From positions 55,001-119,000 of the forward strand of contig NZ_JACHON010000006.1 of NCBI RefSeq assembly GCF_014206945.1: a DNA stretch of 64,000 nucleotides, read 5' to 3'. The notes beneath the pieces were generated by a model. The model had not been told where the DNA came from and made no database searches. It saw nothing but the letters and a program-made list of their open reading frames with translations. The position numbers and the translations under genes were made by a program. The stretch comes from Gracilibacillus halotolerans (GTDB lineage Bacteria > Bacillota > Bacilli > Bacillales > Amphibacillaceae). Shown here in pieces: positions 34,688 to 45,026 of the stretch (the stretch's first letter is position 1; every line of letters starts with the position of its first letter).

Positions 34688-37072
34688 ATGAGTGCGAAAA
34701 ACCAAACAACAATTGGTGTAACAGGGATGACCTGTGCGGCTTGTTCCACTCGAATTGAGAAAGTACTCAATAAAATGGACGGAGTAGAAGCACAAGTAAA
34801 TTTAACAACAGAGAAAGCAACAATCGAGTATGATTCCGAAAAAGCGGGACTAGATACGATTACAGAAAAAATTGAAAATATGGGTTATGGCGTCCTCACA
34901 GAAAAAGCAGAGTTAGATATTACTGGAATGACGTGTGCTGCCTGTTCCACTCGAATCGAAAAAGTTTTAAATAAACAAGAAGGTGTGAAGGAAGCGGCTG
35001 TTAATTTAACAACCGAGAGCGCTATAATCGAATACAATCCAAGTGTAGTAGGTGAGAGCAATCTAATTAAGAAAATAAAAGATATTGGTTATGATGCAAA
35101 ACCTAAGGCGGAGATGGAGGAAAAACAATCCTCTAAAGAAAAGCAATTACAGCATATGAAGACAAAATTAATTATTTCCGCCCTATTATCTGCACCATTA
35201 TTAGTAACTATGCTTGTACATTTATTTAATATGGACATACCAGCTATATTTATGAATCCGTGGTTTCAGTTTGCGTTAGCAACTCCAGTTCAATTTATTA
35301 TTGGATGGCAATTTTACGTAGGAGCATATAAAAACCTCCGTAATGGCGGAGCAAATATGGATGTTCTTGTTGCTGTAGGTACAAGTGCTGCCTATTTTTA
35401 TAGTTTATATGAGGGTTTGAAAACAATAGGCAACCCAGCTTATAACCCGCACCTATACTTTGAAACGAGTGCTATTCTTATTACACTTATCTTATTTGGT
35501 AAATATTTAGAAACTAGAGCCAAAACACAAACTACAAATGCGATATCTAAGCTACTCCATTTGCAAGCAAAGGAAGCTCGTGTAATAAGAGACGGTGAGG
35601 AAATAATGCTTCCTATAGAAGAAGTAGTAGTAGGGGATCGTTTAATTGTGAAGCCAGGTGAAAAAATACCTGTTGATGGTATTGTGTCTAAAGGTAGGAC
35701 TTCTATCGACGAATCAATGCTTACTGGAGAATCGATACCCATTGAAAAAAATACAGGGGACACAATTATTGGTTCAACGATTAACCAAAACGGTTCAATT
35801 GAAATGGAAGCTACAAAAGTAGGGAAAGATACTGCCCTAGCTTCCATTATAAAAATAGTAGAAGAAGCTCAAGGTTCCAAGGCTTCGATTCAACGATTAG
35901 CGGATGTCATTTCAAGCTATTTCGTTCCTATTGTAGTCGGAATTTCTATTGTTACATTTATTGTATGGATTTCATTTGTACAGCCTGGCCAATTTGAACC
36001 GGCCTTAATAGCTTCTATTGCTGTATTAGTCATTGCATGTCCATGTGCATTAGGCTTGGCAACACCAACATCGATTATGGTTGGTACAGGACGAGCGGCA
36101 GAAAGTGGTATTTTGTTTAAGGGTGGAGAACATCTAGAGAAAACCCATGAAATTGATACGATTGTGCTCGATAAAACAGGAACAATTACAAAAGGAAAAC
36201 CAGAAGTAACGGACTATATAGGTGATGATGAAGCATTACAGTTATTAGTTAGCGCAGAAAAGTATTCAGAGCATCCTTTGGCAGATGCTATTGTCACTTA
36301 TGGTAAGAATCATTCTATTTACTTATTAGAAATAGACGAGTTTGATGCGATACCTGGTCATGGTATTAAAGCTACAATTGATAACAAGCAGGTACTAATT
36401 GGTAATCGTAAGTTAATGAAGGATCATCAGATTTCTATCGAGGCTGTTGAACCGGATTTAAAGCAGTTTGAAATAGAAGGTAAAACAGCAATGATTATCG
36501 CTATTAATGGAGAATACCGTGGCATTGTTGCAGTTGCGGATACAATAAAAGAAACAGCACAAGAAGCAATTCAGCAATTGAAAGACTTAGGTATTGACGT
36601 AGTGATGCTAACAGGAGATAACGAAAGAACAGCACAAGCAATTGCGAGTCAGGTTGGTATTAATCATGTGGTTGCCCAAGTGCTTCCTGAGGAAAAAGCA
36701 GACAAAGTGAAGGAAATTCAGTTGCAAGGGAAAAAAGTTGCGATGGTTGGTGATGGTGTTAATGATGCTCCAGCACTTGTTGTTGCAGATGTTGGTATTG
36801 CGATTGGCACAGGAACAGAAGTAGCGATTGAAGCAGCAGATGTAACGATTCTAGGTGGAGAATTGTTACTGTTACCAAAGGCTATCAAAATGAGTCATGC
36901 CACCATACGAAACATCCGTCAAAATCTATTTTGGGCATTTGGGTATAATACAGCGGGGATTCCAATAGCTGCGATTGGTTTGTTAGCTCCTTGGATTGCG
37001 GGCGCAGCAATGGCACTAAGTTCTGTTAGTGTTGTAACGAATGCATTACGATTAAAACGAGTTAAAATATAG
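34688..37072 (+). CDS. copA: Copper-exporting P1B-type ATPase CopA
   Basis: The 794-aa integral membrane pump has two N-terminal heavy-metal-associated domains, each with [13 protein letters not shown] (residues about 12 and 80), eight TM helices, and the CPC motif ([11 protein letters not shown]) in the transport path. It also has the phosphorylation motif DKTGTITKG, the A-domain motif TGES and the hinge [10 protein letters not shown]. These residues define Cu(I) export. It lies 12 nt after csoR with its own AAGGAGG site. Confidence 0.95.
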   Translation: MSAKNQTTIGVTGMTCAACSTRIEKVLNKMDGVEAQVNLTTEKATIEYDSEKAGLDTITEKIENMGYGVLTEKAELDITGMTCAACSTRIEKVLNKQEGVKEAAVNLTTESAIIEYNPSVVGESNLIKKIKDIGYDAKPKAEMEEKQSSKEKQLQHMKTKLIISALLSAPLLVTMLVHLFNMDIPAIFMNPWFQFALATPVQFIIGWQFYVGAYKNLRNGGANMDVLVAVGTSAAYFYSLYEGLKTIGNPAYNPHLYFETSAILITLILFGKYLETRAKTQTTNAISKLLHLQAKEARVIRDGEEIMLPIEEVVVGDRLIVKPGEKIPVDGIVSKGRTSIDESMLTGESIPIEKNTGDTIIGSTINQNGSIEMEATKVGKDTALASIIKIVEEAQGSKASIQRLADVISSYFVPIVVGISIVTFIVWISFVQPGQFEPALIASIAVLVIACPCALGLATPTSIMVGTGRAAESGILFKGGEHLEKTHEIDTIVLDKTGTITKGKPEVTDYIGDDEALQLLVSAEKYSEHPLADAIVTYGKNHSIYLLEIDEFDAIPGHGIKATIDNKQVLIGNRKLMKDHQISIEAVEPDLKQFEIEGKTAMIIAINGEYRGIVAVADTIKETAQEAIQQLKDLGIDVVMLTGDNERTAQAIASQVGINHVVAQVLPEEKADKVKEIQLQGKKVAMVGDGVNDAPALVVADVGIAIGTGTEVAIEAADVTILGGELLLLPKAIKMSHATIRNIRQNLFWAFGYNTAGIPIAAIGLLAPWIAGAAMALSSVSVVTNALRLKRVKI

Positions 37073-37105
37073 AATATGACACTTCATTTAAAGGAGGTGA
37101 GTAGC

Positions 37106-37309
37106 ATGGAAAAAACATTAGATGTACAAGGCATGTCATGTGGCCATTGTAAAGCGTCTGTTGAAGGAGCCTTGAATAAATTAGACGGAGTAGAGGAAGC
37201 AGAAGCAAACGTAGCGACTGGAAAAGTAAACGTAACGTTTGATGAAGCAAAAGTAAACGAACAAGCACTCAAAGAGGCCATCGAGGAACAAGGTTATGAT
37301 GTTCAATAA
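37106..37309 (+). CDS. copZ: Copper chaperone CopZ
   Basis: The 67-aa single heavy-metal-associated domain has the Cu(I) site MSCGHC and the usual ending EEQGYDV. It delivers Cu(I) to CopA. The ATG at 37106 follows AAAGGAGGTGA; an in-frame ATG at 37076 lacks a ribosome binding site. It is the last gene of the csoR-copA-copZ operon. Confidence 0.93.
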   Translation: MEKTLDVQGMSCGHCKASVEGALNKLDGVEEAEANVATGKVNVTFDEAKVNEQALKEAIEEQGYDVQ

Positions 37310-37341
37310 CATACGATGTTATTTTAATAGAAAGCTTTAGC

Positions 37342-37380
37342 AAAAAAAATGGATCCACTCCCACGAAGGGATGGATCCAT
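37342..37380 (-). terminator. Terminator of the minus-strand surface-protein gene
   Basis: ATGGATCCA (37349-37357) pairs with TGGATCCAT (37372-37380), with a further TCCC/GGGA inside and a 5-nt loop. On the minus strand seven U residues follow (A-run at 37342-37348). On the plus strand it may also stop read-through from copZ. Confidence 0.85.
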
Positions 37381-37409
37381 ATCTATTATAAATCAATGAC
37401 TTATCTTAT

Positions 37410-40226
37410 CTACTTTGCTTGAGTAGATTTTTTTCGTTTAAAGCCAACAAACCCAAGTAAGGAACTAACTAATAATAAACCTCCACCCATTAATAAAAGA
37501 TTATATGTTTGTGTAGCGGTGTTAGGCAGTTCATTATCTGATGATGCACTACTCTCACTTGAATCATCGTTGGAATCTCCATCATCACTCGTGTTTGTTT
37601 CTTCAGCAGTTTCGTCCTCATTTTCATCTGTTTCATCTGAATCAGATTCATCGGAATCCTCTGCTCCTTCTGAACTTTCAGGCTCTTCGTCGGAGTCCCC
37701 TGGCTCAGCGGGATCTTCTGAATCAACAGGATCCTCAGGGTCGGCCGGATTTTCTGGATCAGCCGGGTCCTCAGGGTCGGTTGGATCTTCAGGATCGGTT
37801 GGATCTTCTGGGTCAGTCGGATCTTCAGGATCAGTCGGGTCCTCAGGGTCGGTTGGATCTTCAGGATCAGTCGGGTCCTCAGGGTCGGTCGGATCTTCAG
37901 GGTCGGTTGGATCTTCAGGGTCGGTTGGATCTTCAGGGTCGGTTGGATCTTCAGGATCAGTCGGATCTTCTGGATCAACAGGCTCCTCAGGCTCTCCTGG
38001 CTCACCCGGCTCTGCAATAATATTATCTATCGTGATAACCTCTGTAATTTCATTTCCATTTACATCCCTTGCATAAACCGTATAGTCCCCATTCTCTGTT
38101 ACTTCGAAGGATGGGTTATTAATATCAATCACATATCCTCCTGGCGGGGGTGCTAGTAGTTGAGCGGCAGCAAATAGGTTCGTTCCATTTTCGACTCTAA
38201 ATGCTTCTACTGGTTGGTTACCTGGAAGCCATTTTAAAGCTTCAATCTCCGCTTCACTATCAATGTTAATCGTCACTATAACAGATTCTTCGGTTTCCTC
38301 AATTTCAGAAGGATCTAAAACTAATTCTATCGGCGTCTCTGCTGTATCTTCTACTGTAAAATCTATTTCTTCTACAACATTGGAATTCTCGCCTTTATCT
38401 CTTGCATTAATAACCAATGTATAATCACCGGGCGTTAAATCCTTTAAGCGGATAGTGAACGTCCCATCTTGGTTAAGTGTAGCAAGTTCTGCTTCCGTTA
38501 TTGTTTCCGTTGTATTGTTTGTGAGTTCATATGGGACGAATAGATAATCATTCACATCATAGTTAATCCCATAAATGTCCTCCACTAAAGGTCCCCACTC
38601 AACAAATTTGTCAGTGATAGAACCAGAAAACTCTACATTTGATGAGTCTATTGTTTCATCGAAAGAGTTTAAATTAATTTCAGCTGGAGATTTTTTCACA
38701 AATAATGGTCCTGTTTCCACAGTGCCTGTATAGGAAACCTCGTCTGTCGTTGCTCCTAGTTCAACAGTATATATCCCTTCTGATAAGGAAGGTAATATTC
38801 CAGAATTCCAGTGCCAAGGAGTATAAGCTAGAGAAATACTAAATTTATGTTCTCCTGGTCCAGATGGAAACTGGGACCATTCAGGCCAAGATCCAAGAGT
38901 ACCATCATTTAGATTTCCAGCGGTAGGATCCAATTCGTCAACAATTATCCCTGTAACGGTTACACTTTCCTCTAGATTAACAGTTAGACTAGATCCGGGT
39001 TTTTCATCACTAATAACATCGTTAGTAAGCGAAGGATTTTTAATTACTGACGATGCCTCAGGTGGTACATAATCTACCTGGAAGGTCATCGTTTTTTCAA
39101 CACCTTCATTACCTAGGATATCATTCATTTTTAATGTAATTGTGTGTTCACCTGTAGTTAAGTAATATAAATTTATTTCGAATGTCCCGTCTTCTTTAAT
39201 AAATACGTCATCCGACACTTTATTACCATTTGGTCGAGTTAATGTGTATTCTGCTTCAAATAAATCATCTACTCTAAATCGGCCACTTATTAATTCTCCT
39301 AGCTGCCGATTAAGATCTACAATTTTATCGTATACATTACCAGTGACTTGATATTGTTGTTGCTGGATGGTTTCTTCGATCGGATCAAATTCAAAATTGG
39401 TTTCAGTTGTTTTTGCAAAGAAGATACCAGAGTATCCGATATGCTTAGCATCCTCATCCAATAGAAAAATTCGATAGATACCTTCATCTAACTGTTGCTT
39501 GGTACCACTCAAAGAGGTGTACGTATCACCTATTGTAAATGTATGTTCACCAGCAGGATAATCATTGAAATCCTCTATATACCCGATGTATGAGCCGCTT
39601 GCTAAGTCAGCAATATACACACCGAATGTAGCATCGCGGTTTAAAATCGTTTTTAATTGTAGTTCGTCGATATACCCATCACCATTTGGCGAGTAAAAGT
39701 TACCGTTTAATTCGATTTCATCTACAATAGGTTCATTTGTTTCATTTTGGATAGCTGTGTCTGGTTCAGAAGTGGAAGATTCATCGACGCTTTCCTCTGA
39801 AGCGTTTTCTGAATCACTGGACTCTTCACTTTGATTTTCACTCTCCGCAACACTCTCTTGTTCCTCGACAATTTCGTTTTCAGTGTCTGTGTTTTCATCA
39901 TTTTCAGAAGTAGTTTCTGAATTGACTCCATTTTCAGGATTATCCTCTAGCTTGGGTTCCTTTTCCAAATCTACTTCCTGTTCAGACGTGTTTCCTAGTT
40001 CCTCTTCGGCTGTTGGTTCTTTATCTAATGGTGGTTCATCTTGCGGTGTATTGGATGGTGTGGAAGGAATATCTGTTGGTGGGTTATTTTCTAGTTGTTC
40101 AGAGTTTTCTTCATTTAAAGTATCTTCTATGGTCTGTGCAGTCAAAATTGGGGAGAAAATAGAGCTAGCTAGAAGAAGGATGATAGCCCAGACCATCAAA
40201 GATTTAACACGATTTCCTTTTCGCAA
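37410..40226 (-). CDS. Repeat-rich cell-wall-anchored surface protein with LPNTA sorting signal
   Basis: The protein is 938 aa, exported and sortase-anchored. It has a signal peptide (MVWAIILLLASSIFSPILTA), then an acidic low-complexity segment (about residues 35-165). Several beta-sandwich-like domains follow, the first with FYSPNGDGYIDELQL. A (PEDPTD)n stalk comes next, then the sorting signal LPNTA, a hydrophobic helix and a KRKK tail. LPNTA is the motif of class D sortases of Bacillus (YhcS, SrtC), not of the housekeeping LPXTG type. The start is TTG 40226, with AAAGGAGG 7 nt upstream on the minus strand; the frame continues upstream without a start signal. Ligand and function are unknown. 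Confidence 0.8.
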   Translation of the reverse strand: MRKGNRVKSLMVWAIILLLASSIFSPILTAQTIEDTLNEENSEQLENNPPTDIPSTPSNTPQDEPPLDKEPTAEEELGNTSEQEVDLEKEPKLEDNPENGVNSETTSENDENTDTENEIVEEQESVAESENQSEESSDSENASEESVDESSTSEPDTAIQNETNEPIVDEIELNGNFYSPNGDGYIDELQLKTILNRDATFGVYIADLASGSYIGYIEDFNDYPAGEHTFTIGDTYTSLSGTKQQLDEGIYRIFLLDEDAKHIGYSGIFFAKTTETNFEFDPIEETIQQQQYQVTGNVYDKIVDLNRQLGELISGRFRVDDLFEAEYTLTRPNGNKVSDDVFIKEDGTFEINLYYLTTGEHTITLKMNDILGNEGVEKTMTFQVDYVPPEASSVIKNPSLTNDVISDEKPGSSLTVNLEESVTVTGIIVDELDPTAGNLNDGTLGSWPEWSQFPSGPGEHKFSISLAYTPWHWNSGILPSLSEGIYTVELGATTDEVSYTGTVETGPLFVKKSPAEINLNSFDETIDSSNVEFSGSITDKFVEWGPLVEDIYGINYDVNDYLFVPYELTNNTTETITEAELATLNQDGTFTIRLKDLTPGDYTLVINARDKGENSNVVEEIDFTVEDTAETPIELVLDPSEIEETEESVIVTINIDSEAEIEALKWLPGNQPVEAFRVENGTNLFAAAQLLAPPPGGYVIDINNPSFEVTENGDYTVYARDVNGNEITEVITIDNIIAEPGEPGEPEEPVDPEDPTDPEDPTDPEDPTDPEDPTDPEDPTDPEDPTDPEDPTDPEDPTDPEDPTDPEDPTDPEDPTDPEDPADPENPADPEDPVDSEDPAEPGDSDEEPESSEGAEDSDESDSDETDENEDETAEETNTSDDGDSNDDSSESSASSDNELPNTATQTYNLLLMGGGLLLVSSLLGFVGFKRKKSTQAK
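37725..37990 (-). repeat. 18-bp tandem repeats encoding the PEDPTD stalk
   Basis: About a dozen degenerate 18-bp units (type GGATCTTCAGGGTCGGTT on the plus strand) encode PEDPTD repeats between the folded domains and the wall anchor. Silent variation between units shows the array is not recent. Copy number may vary between strains. Confidence 0.9.
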
Positions 40227-40891
40227 ATTCGTAACCTCCTTTATCTTATGAAAATATGAAATAGTAAACAAAACTCCCTTCCTTATAATGATAGAACTGA
40301 GCATTATGTGCCGAATAATCATCCATTACTGCCCAAGTTCATACTAATAGTAATCAAGTTAAATAGATTACTCAATACAATTTTGAAATTATGTAAAAAA
40401 ATGAGAATAAAGTAACGGAACGTAACAAATAACATAGTAATATTGATTGATGAGTAAATATGATTAAGAATTTTTGACTGTGTAAATGGATGTTTTAATA
40501 AACGGAAAGTCATATATTGTAAAAAGAGAACGGTGAACATCAAGGAAAAAGCCAGTGACAGCAAAGGCTTTGATTTGCACATTAGTTTTTAGCAAAATGG
40601 AAAGTTAAAGCAATAGTGGGAGTAGTACAAATCACTCAATGCTCCCTTCGAATTATGCATTTCGCGGTACCTAGATTTATACCATTTTTAAAACTAGTAA
40701 AATATTAGGTAATAAAGAACTATTATCAATGATAAATAGACATAGAAAAAGGCTATAACCACTTCTTCTGAATGGAAGTATAGAAATCTTCCAACAGATA
40801 GATTGAAAGTCTTAGATTAAAAGACTTAAAAACAGCGTCATATCAATAGTTGGTAAGATAGTTCTGTTTTTTAGAAAAGCTAGAAAATTGG
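40227..40891. other. Gene-free stretch between the surface protein and the T7SS locus
   Basis: This AT-rich region of about 665 nt has no convincing frame on either strand. It must hold the minus-strand promoter of the surface protein, which I cannot place. Weak hairpins (GGGAG/CTCCC near 40618-40646, AAGTCTT/AAGACTT near 40808-40828) lack T-tracts. Confidence 0.4.
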
Positions 40892-40921
40892 TTGACTTTG
40901 GTAACTGAAATCTTCTAATCT
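40892..40921 (+). promoter_or_regulatory. Probable promoter of the T7SS locus
   Basis: TTGACT (40892-40897), an 18-nt spacer and TAATCT (40916-40921) give a start near 40928, about 47 nt before esxA. It is the best sigma-A match in the gap. Confidence 0.55.
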
Positions 40922-40974
40922 AAGTTAAGAAAGCTTTAAACAACCTAAACAATTGTAAAAGGGAGATGAAATTT

Positions 40975-41271
40975 ATGGCAGGACAAATTCGTATGTCGCC
41001 TGAAGAACTTAAAGCAAGAGCCAAAGTTTATGGTCAAGGATCTGATCAAATTGTTGATGTATTAAACAAATTAACGAATCTACAAGACCAGCTACGCGGT
41101 GAGTGGGAAGGTCGCGCATTTGAACGCTTTGATGATCAGTTTAGAGAATTGACACCAAAAGTGGAGAACTTCTCACAACTACTTCAAGAAATTCAAGTAC
41201 AGCTTGAAAAAACAGCTCAAGCAATGCAAGAACAAGACGAAGCACTTTCTCAAAACTTTGGTTTACGCTAA
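40975..41271 (+). CDS. esxA: WXG100 protein EsxA/YukE
   Basis: The 98-aa helical hairpin protein has the turn motif WEG (RGEWEGRAF, about residues 42-50). It is the small secreted substrate and structural component of the type VIIb secretion system. The ATG at 40975 (MAGQIRMSPEELKARA) is chosen over ATG 40966 because the GGGAG site lies 8 nt upstream of the former. It is separated from esaA by 164 nt containing hairpins, which fits the high independent expression of esxA in related species. Confidence 0.93.
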   Translation: MAGQIRMSPEELKARAKVYGQGSDQIVDVLNKLTNLQDQLRGEWEGRAFERFDDQFRELTPKVENFSQLLQEIQVQLEKTAQAMQEQDEALSQNFGLR

Positions 41272-41308
41272 GAAATTTTAGAAAACATATGCAATCCGAA
41301 GTGTTTTG

Positions 41309-41366
41309 CATTAGTGCTAATGTATGGGCTACACGATGATTTGTATTGTGTAGCCTATCTATTTAT
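41309..41366 (+). terminator. Hairpins between esxA and esaA, possible partial terminator
   Basis: CATTAG-TG-CTAATG (41309-41322) is followed by GGCTACAC (41327-41334) pairing with GTGTAGCC (41348-41355) around a 13-nt loop, then TATCTATTTAT. The T-tract is weak, so partial termination or 3'-end protection of an esxA-only mRNA is likely. Confidence 0.55.
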
Positions 41367-41435
41367 ACTGCCCTTTTTATTCTTATCCCTTATTTATTAC
41401 GTAAGAATAGATGTGAGAATTGTAGGAGATGAAAA

Positions 41436-44400
41436 ATGAAGAAGACATTCATTAAATTGCCATTATTTTTGTTGTTTATATTCGGACTAATACTCGGTTT
41501 ATCTTATCTATCGTTGGACCAGCCAACTACATCTACAGTAGAGCAAACGAATAATGATATGTCAATCGCGCTTGTAAATGAAGACGAAGGGGCGATTTTT
41601 AATGATGAACAATTAGATTTTGGTAATACGTTTGTCCAAAGTCTAAATCATAATTATAATCATGAATGGTTTGTTGTAAGTAGAGGTGTGGCAGAAAACG
41701 GGCTACAAAATAATACATACGACATGATGATCATTATCCCTAAGGATTTTACTAGAAAAGCTTTATCGATTGATTCCGATACACCTGAACAAGTAGAGCT
41801 TACCTATAAAATCAATGCTGCAGATAGTGAAGCGGTGAGAGCACAAGCTGAGGAAACGGCAAGTACTATATTAAACGATTTTAATAGAAGAATTATTGAT
41901 GTGTATTTTGCTAGTATTATTGGAAACTTACAAAATGCCCAGGATAACGTGGCGAAAATTGTAGAAGACTACGAAGGATTGACGAATACTTACAGAAGTT
42001 CCGTTCACGATCCGCTATCAGGATATACTGGCCAATTCGGTCTAATCAAAAGTAATACTGAATTATCAAAGGATAGCTTTAGTGGTTTTGAAAACACACT
42101 AGATTCTTATGAATCAACTTTAACCGAACAAATAGACAGTTTCGACCAATATCAATCAAATATTGGGGATGTACAAGATACAAAACAATCTAACAGTGTT
42201 ATGAATCAAGATTTTGCTGAGAAGTTAGGCGCCTTTCAATCCGTTTTAAACCATCAAGATGTGAATAACACACTTAGTAATTTAGAAGATTTTAATACGT
42301 TTATTAACTTTCAATTTCAAAAGAGTGAAGAAGAAGGCGAGCAACTTAATAATATTGCCTTCCATTCCAATGTTTTGCAACATCGTCTTAATGAGGCTTT
42401 AGAGGCTTTAAAACAAGATGAGGAAGCCTTTGATATAGAATTGATTAATCAGGGGATTAGAGAACGTCTAGCTGTAATGGTAGAAGAAGCGTTCGATGGT
42501 CAAGACCAAGTAACACTCTTATTAGAATCTCAACAAAAGAGAGGTCAGGAAAGAATCGAACAGCTTATAGCGAATCTTCCGACTCTTAATAAGGAATTAT
42601 TCGATGATAGCTATCTCTCTCCTAACATGACGAGAGAAATTAATAACGTTATCGATGTTACTAGGAAATACAATGAAGAATTTAGAAATGTATGGCCTAG
42701 AAACGATGATGTCATTTTACCAGAGTACATTGATGAGCTAAAAGAGAACCTTTATAAGAATGGTTATACGATGACAGATACGGTAGAGCTTCCAGAGTCA
42801 GAGTTAGAGGAACCAATGAGACAGCTACAAATCTTAAACATACCAGAAGGCTTCAACATCGATCTTGTTTCCATTAAGATTAATGATGAAGAAAGAGTCT
42901 ATAGAGATTATCAAGAAAATGAAACAATCGATCTATCAGAATACCCTCATGGATTATTCACCATTTCCTTAACATTAAAGCTGAAAGAAGATTATTTGGA
43001 TCAACCGATTGATATTTATGAAATGAAGCAATGGGAATGGAAGCTACAGCAATTGGAGCCAGTACCTGAGGATGAAGAAGATGATGAGGACAAGGAAAAC
43101 GACATCAATCCACCACGAGAAGAGAATAAGGGTAACTTGCCAACGATAGCTACTACCCAAGCTACTTCAGGTGGAGACTCTTCTAATGTAACGGAAGAAG
43201 GTAACGATGGAGATGCAAACGATCAACCAAATGAAGAAGGAACTCCTGTAGAGGATGAGGAAAGTACTAAGGGTGAAAATACAGACGAAGCACCTGAAAA
43301 TGAAACACCTGTAGATGGAGAAACACAACCTACAGATGGCGATACACCAGAGAATCCTAGTGATGAGACTCCAAGTGAAGATGGAGGAAATTCAGGAGAC
43401 GGTGAAGATAATGCTGGCGATGGTGAAGGGACTGGGGAAGAAACACCTGGTGACGGTGATGATAACGAAGGAGACAATGGCGGAGAAGAAGATAGTACTC
43501 CTCCACTCTTAGAGGTTATTGTAGAAAAGGATATTCATCATCACCACCATCATCATTATATTCATCATAAAGTAACGTCACCGATGATTGACGAGGCGAC
43601 AGAAGATTTAGTGAAAGTAGTGGAAGACACTGTTGCGCCATACCAAAAACTACTTTCCACATATGAAGCTTATTTTGGAGTTTCTCTATCATGTCACGGA
43701 GACATTGCTGACTGCGGAACAGTAAAAGCGGATGTTCCACTTAAAGATATGATTACTAATGATTCTTTATATGCTCTTTTCCAAAAGGATATTGGTGAGC
43801 TTCTAACTGACTACATCGCTGATCAAGTTATAGTGGATGTGCATGCAGAAATAAGAAGTCCATTAAGAAATTATGAAATGAAATTAAGAGACCAACAAAG
43901 GTTTATTGATCAAACATTAGCACAATCCAATCAATTAGCAGAGAAAGTAGTTAATACTAGAAATGCTGCACAAGAACTAAATACGAATCTTGCACAATTG
44001 CTTACAGATGTTGCAGCTTGGCGAGATCAAGCAATGGCTTTAGCGGAGGACCAGGGCGTCATTCTATCTAATTTAGAAGAAGAACAGACGATGGTAATGT
44101 CTCTAAATGAAGGTTTTCAACCGCTCTTACATCAGAGTCAATCGCTCAAAGAACAAGCATCAAGTAATTTGAATGAAGCGGATATGGTTTACCAAACATT
44201 CGATCGGATTGATGAGCAGGCAAATGACATTCAAGAAAGTGGTTCTAGTATTGTTCAGCAAGCTGAAACACTAGCAAATAACATGACGAATAAATTAATG
44301 ACAGATCAAGAGTTCGCAGAGAATTTTACAACAGTAATGGCAAACAGTCGTATTGGTGAGAGACAGAATGAAGACTTATATGATTTCTTATCGAATCCAG

Positions 44401-45026
44401 TACAAACAAAGAATGAAGGAGTTATCATAGAAACAAATAATTTCTCTCCTTACTTCCTTGTCTTAATTAGCGCACTGGTAGCTTTATTTACAGGATATGG
44501 AATCTCAACGTTTAATCAAAAACGTACAGAGGATGATTTTGAACAAGAACAATCCTTAGTAGCCAAAAATTCGTTAATGACTGCTATTACTGGTACAGTA
44601 GGGATTATGGAAGGTATTTTACTTGGATTAGTGTCTGGTTATTTACTTCAAATTGAAGGTGGACGTCTCCTAATTTGGACACTATTAATGATATTAATTA
44701 TGGTTAGCTCTGTTTTAGTTGCTACGTACTTGTTAAGACAGCTGGAGATGATAGGAATGTTTATCCTCTTATCCATTATTAGTATGTACCTATTTTTAAC
44801 AGATGCTCTTTCAAACAGTATTGCAGGAGTAAGTGCATGGAGAGATTTCTCACCATTACATTATGTCGAAAGATTAATGCGACGAGCAGTTCAAGCATCT
44901 GCTGACTATGGCTTAATTGTTCTAGGGTTAATATTAGTAACACTTATTGCCGTTGTCGCTAACTTATTAGTAGTATCACGACGAAATGCGAACAGAAAAA
45001 CAGAGGATGAGACGGATGTTGCTTAA
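41436..45026 (+). CDS. esaA: T7SSb membrane protein EsaA/YueB, with acidic insert and His cluster
   Basis: The 1196-aa protein has an N-terminal TM helix (LPLFLLFIFGLILGLSYLSL), a very large extracellular region, and a C-terminal block of about six TM helices (from about residue 1005). This is the layout of EsaA/YueB, the T7SS surface component that is the phage SPP1 receptor in B. subtilis. The extracellular part contains an unusual acidic Gly/Glu/Asp/Pro/Thr segment (about residues 542-692), directly followed by seven His at 701-707 and HH at 710-711. Coiled coils flank it. ATG follows GTAGGAGATG. It overlaps essA. Confidence 0.92.
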   Translation: MKKTFIKLPLFLLFIFGLILGLSYLSLDQPTTSTVEQTNNDMSIALVNEDEGAIFNDEQLDFGNTFVQSLNHNYNHEWFVVSRGVAENGLQNNTYDMMIIIPKDFTRKALSIDSDTPEQVELTYKINAADSEAVRAQAEETASTILNDFNRRIIDVYFASIIGNLQNAQDNVAKIVEDYEGLTNTYRSSVHDPLSGYTGQFGLIKSNTELSKDSFSGFENTLDSYESTLTEQIDSFDQYQSNIGDVQDTKQSNSVMNQDFAEKLGAFQSVLNHQDVNNTLSNLEDFNTFINFQFQKSEEEGEQLNNIAFHSNVLQHRLNEALEALKQDEEAFDIELINQGIRERLAVMVEEAFDGQDQVTLLLESQQKRGQERIEQLIANLPTLNKELFDDSYLSPNMTREINNVIDVTRKYNEEFRNVWPRNDDVILPEYIDELKENLYKNGYTMTDTVELPESELEEPMRQLQILNIPEGFNIDLVSIKINDEERVYRDYQENETIDLSEYPHGLFTISLTLKLKEDYLDQPIDIYEMKQWEWKLQQLEPVPEDEEDDEDKENDINPPREENKGNLPTIATTQATSGGDSSNVTEEGNDGDANDQPNEEGTPVEDEESTKGENTDEAPENETPVDGETQPTDGDTPENPSDETPSEDGGNSGDGEDNAGDGEGTGEETPGDGDDNEGDNGGEEDSTPPLLEVIVEKDIHHHHHHHYIHHKVTSPMIDEATEDLVKVVEDTVAPYQKLLSTYEAYFGVSLSCHGDIADCGTVKADVPLKDMITNDSLYALFQKDIGELLTDYIADQVIVDVHAEIRSPLRNYEMKLRDQQRFIDQTLAQSNQLAEKVVNTRNAAQELNTNLAQLLTDVAAWRDQAMALAEDQGVILSNLEEEQTMVMSLNEGFQPLLHQSQSLKEQASSNLNEADMVYQTFDRIDEQANDIQESGSSIVQQAETLANNMTNKLMTDQEFAENFTTVMANSRIGERQNEDLYDFLSNPVQTKNEGVIIETNNFSPYFLVLISALVALFTGYGISTFNQKRTEDDFEQEQSLVAKNSLMTAITGTVGIMEGILLGLVSGYLLQIEGGRLLIWTLLMILIMVSSVLVATYLLRQLEMIGMFILLSIISMYLFLTDALSNSIAGVSAWRDFSPLHYVERLMRRAVQASADYGLIVLGLILVTLIAVVANLLVVSRRNANRKTEDETDVA

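Noticed and set aside
37725..37990. Tandem repeats considered as a CRISPR array
   Set aside because: Units are contiguous 18-mers in frame with no unique spacers.
37519..38076. Long plus-strand frames across the PEDPTD repeats (Ser-Gly-Ser-Val type)
   Set aside because: They are antisense products of the 18-bp repeats; they have no ribosome binding site or homology, while the minus-strand protein has a signal peptide and sorting motif.
40319..40582. 87-codon minus-strand frame upstream of the surface protein
   Set aside because: No ribosome binding site, biased composition from AT-rich DNA and no recognisable features.
43536..43568. Poly-His codons considered as a vector tag or contamination
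   Set aside because: The run is interrupted (H7-YI-HH), lies in the middle of an intact EsaA frame and is flanked by native T7SS sequence.
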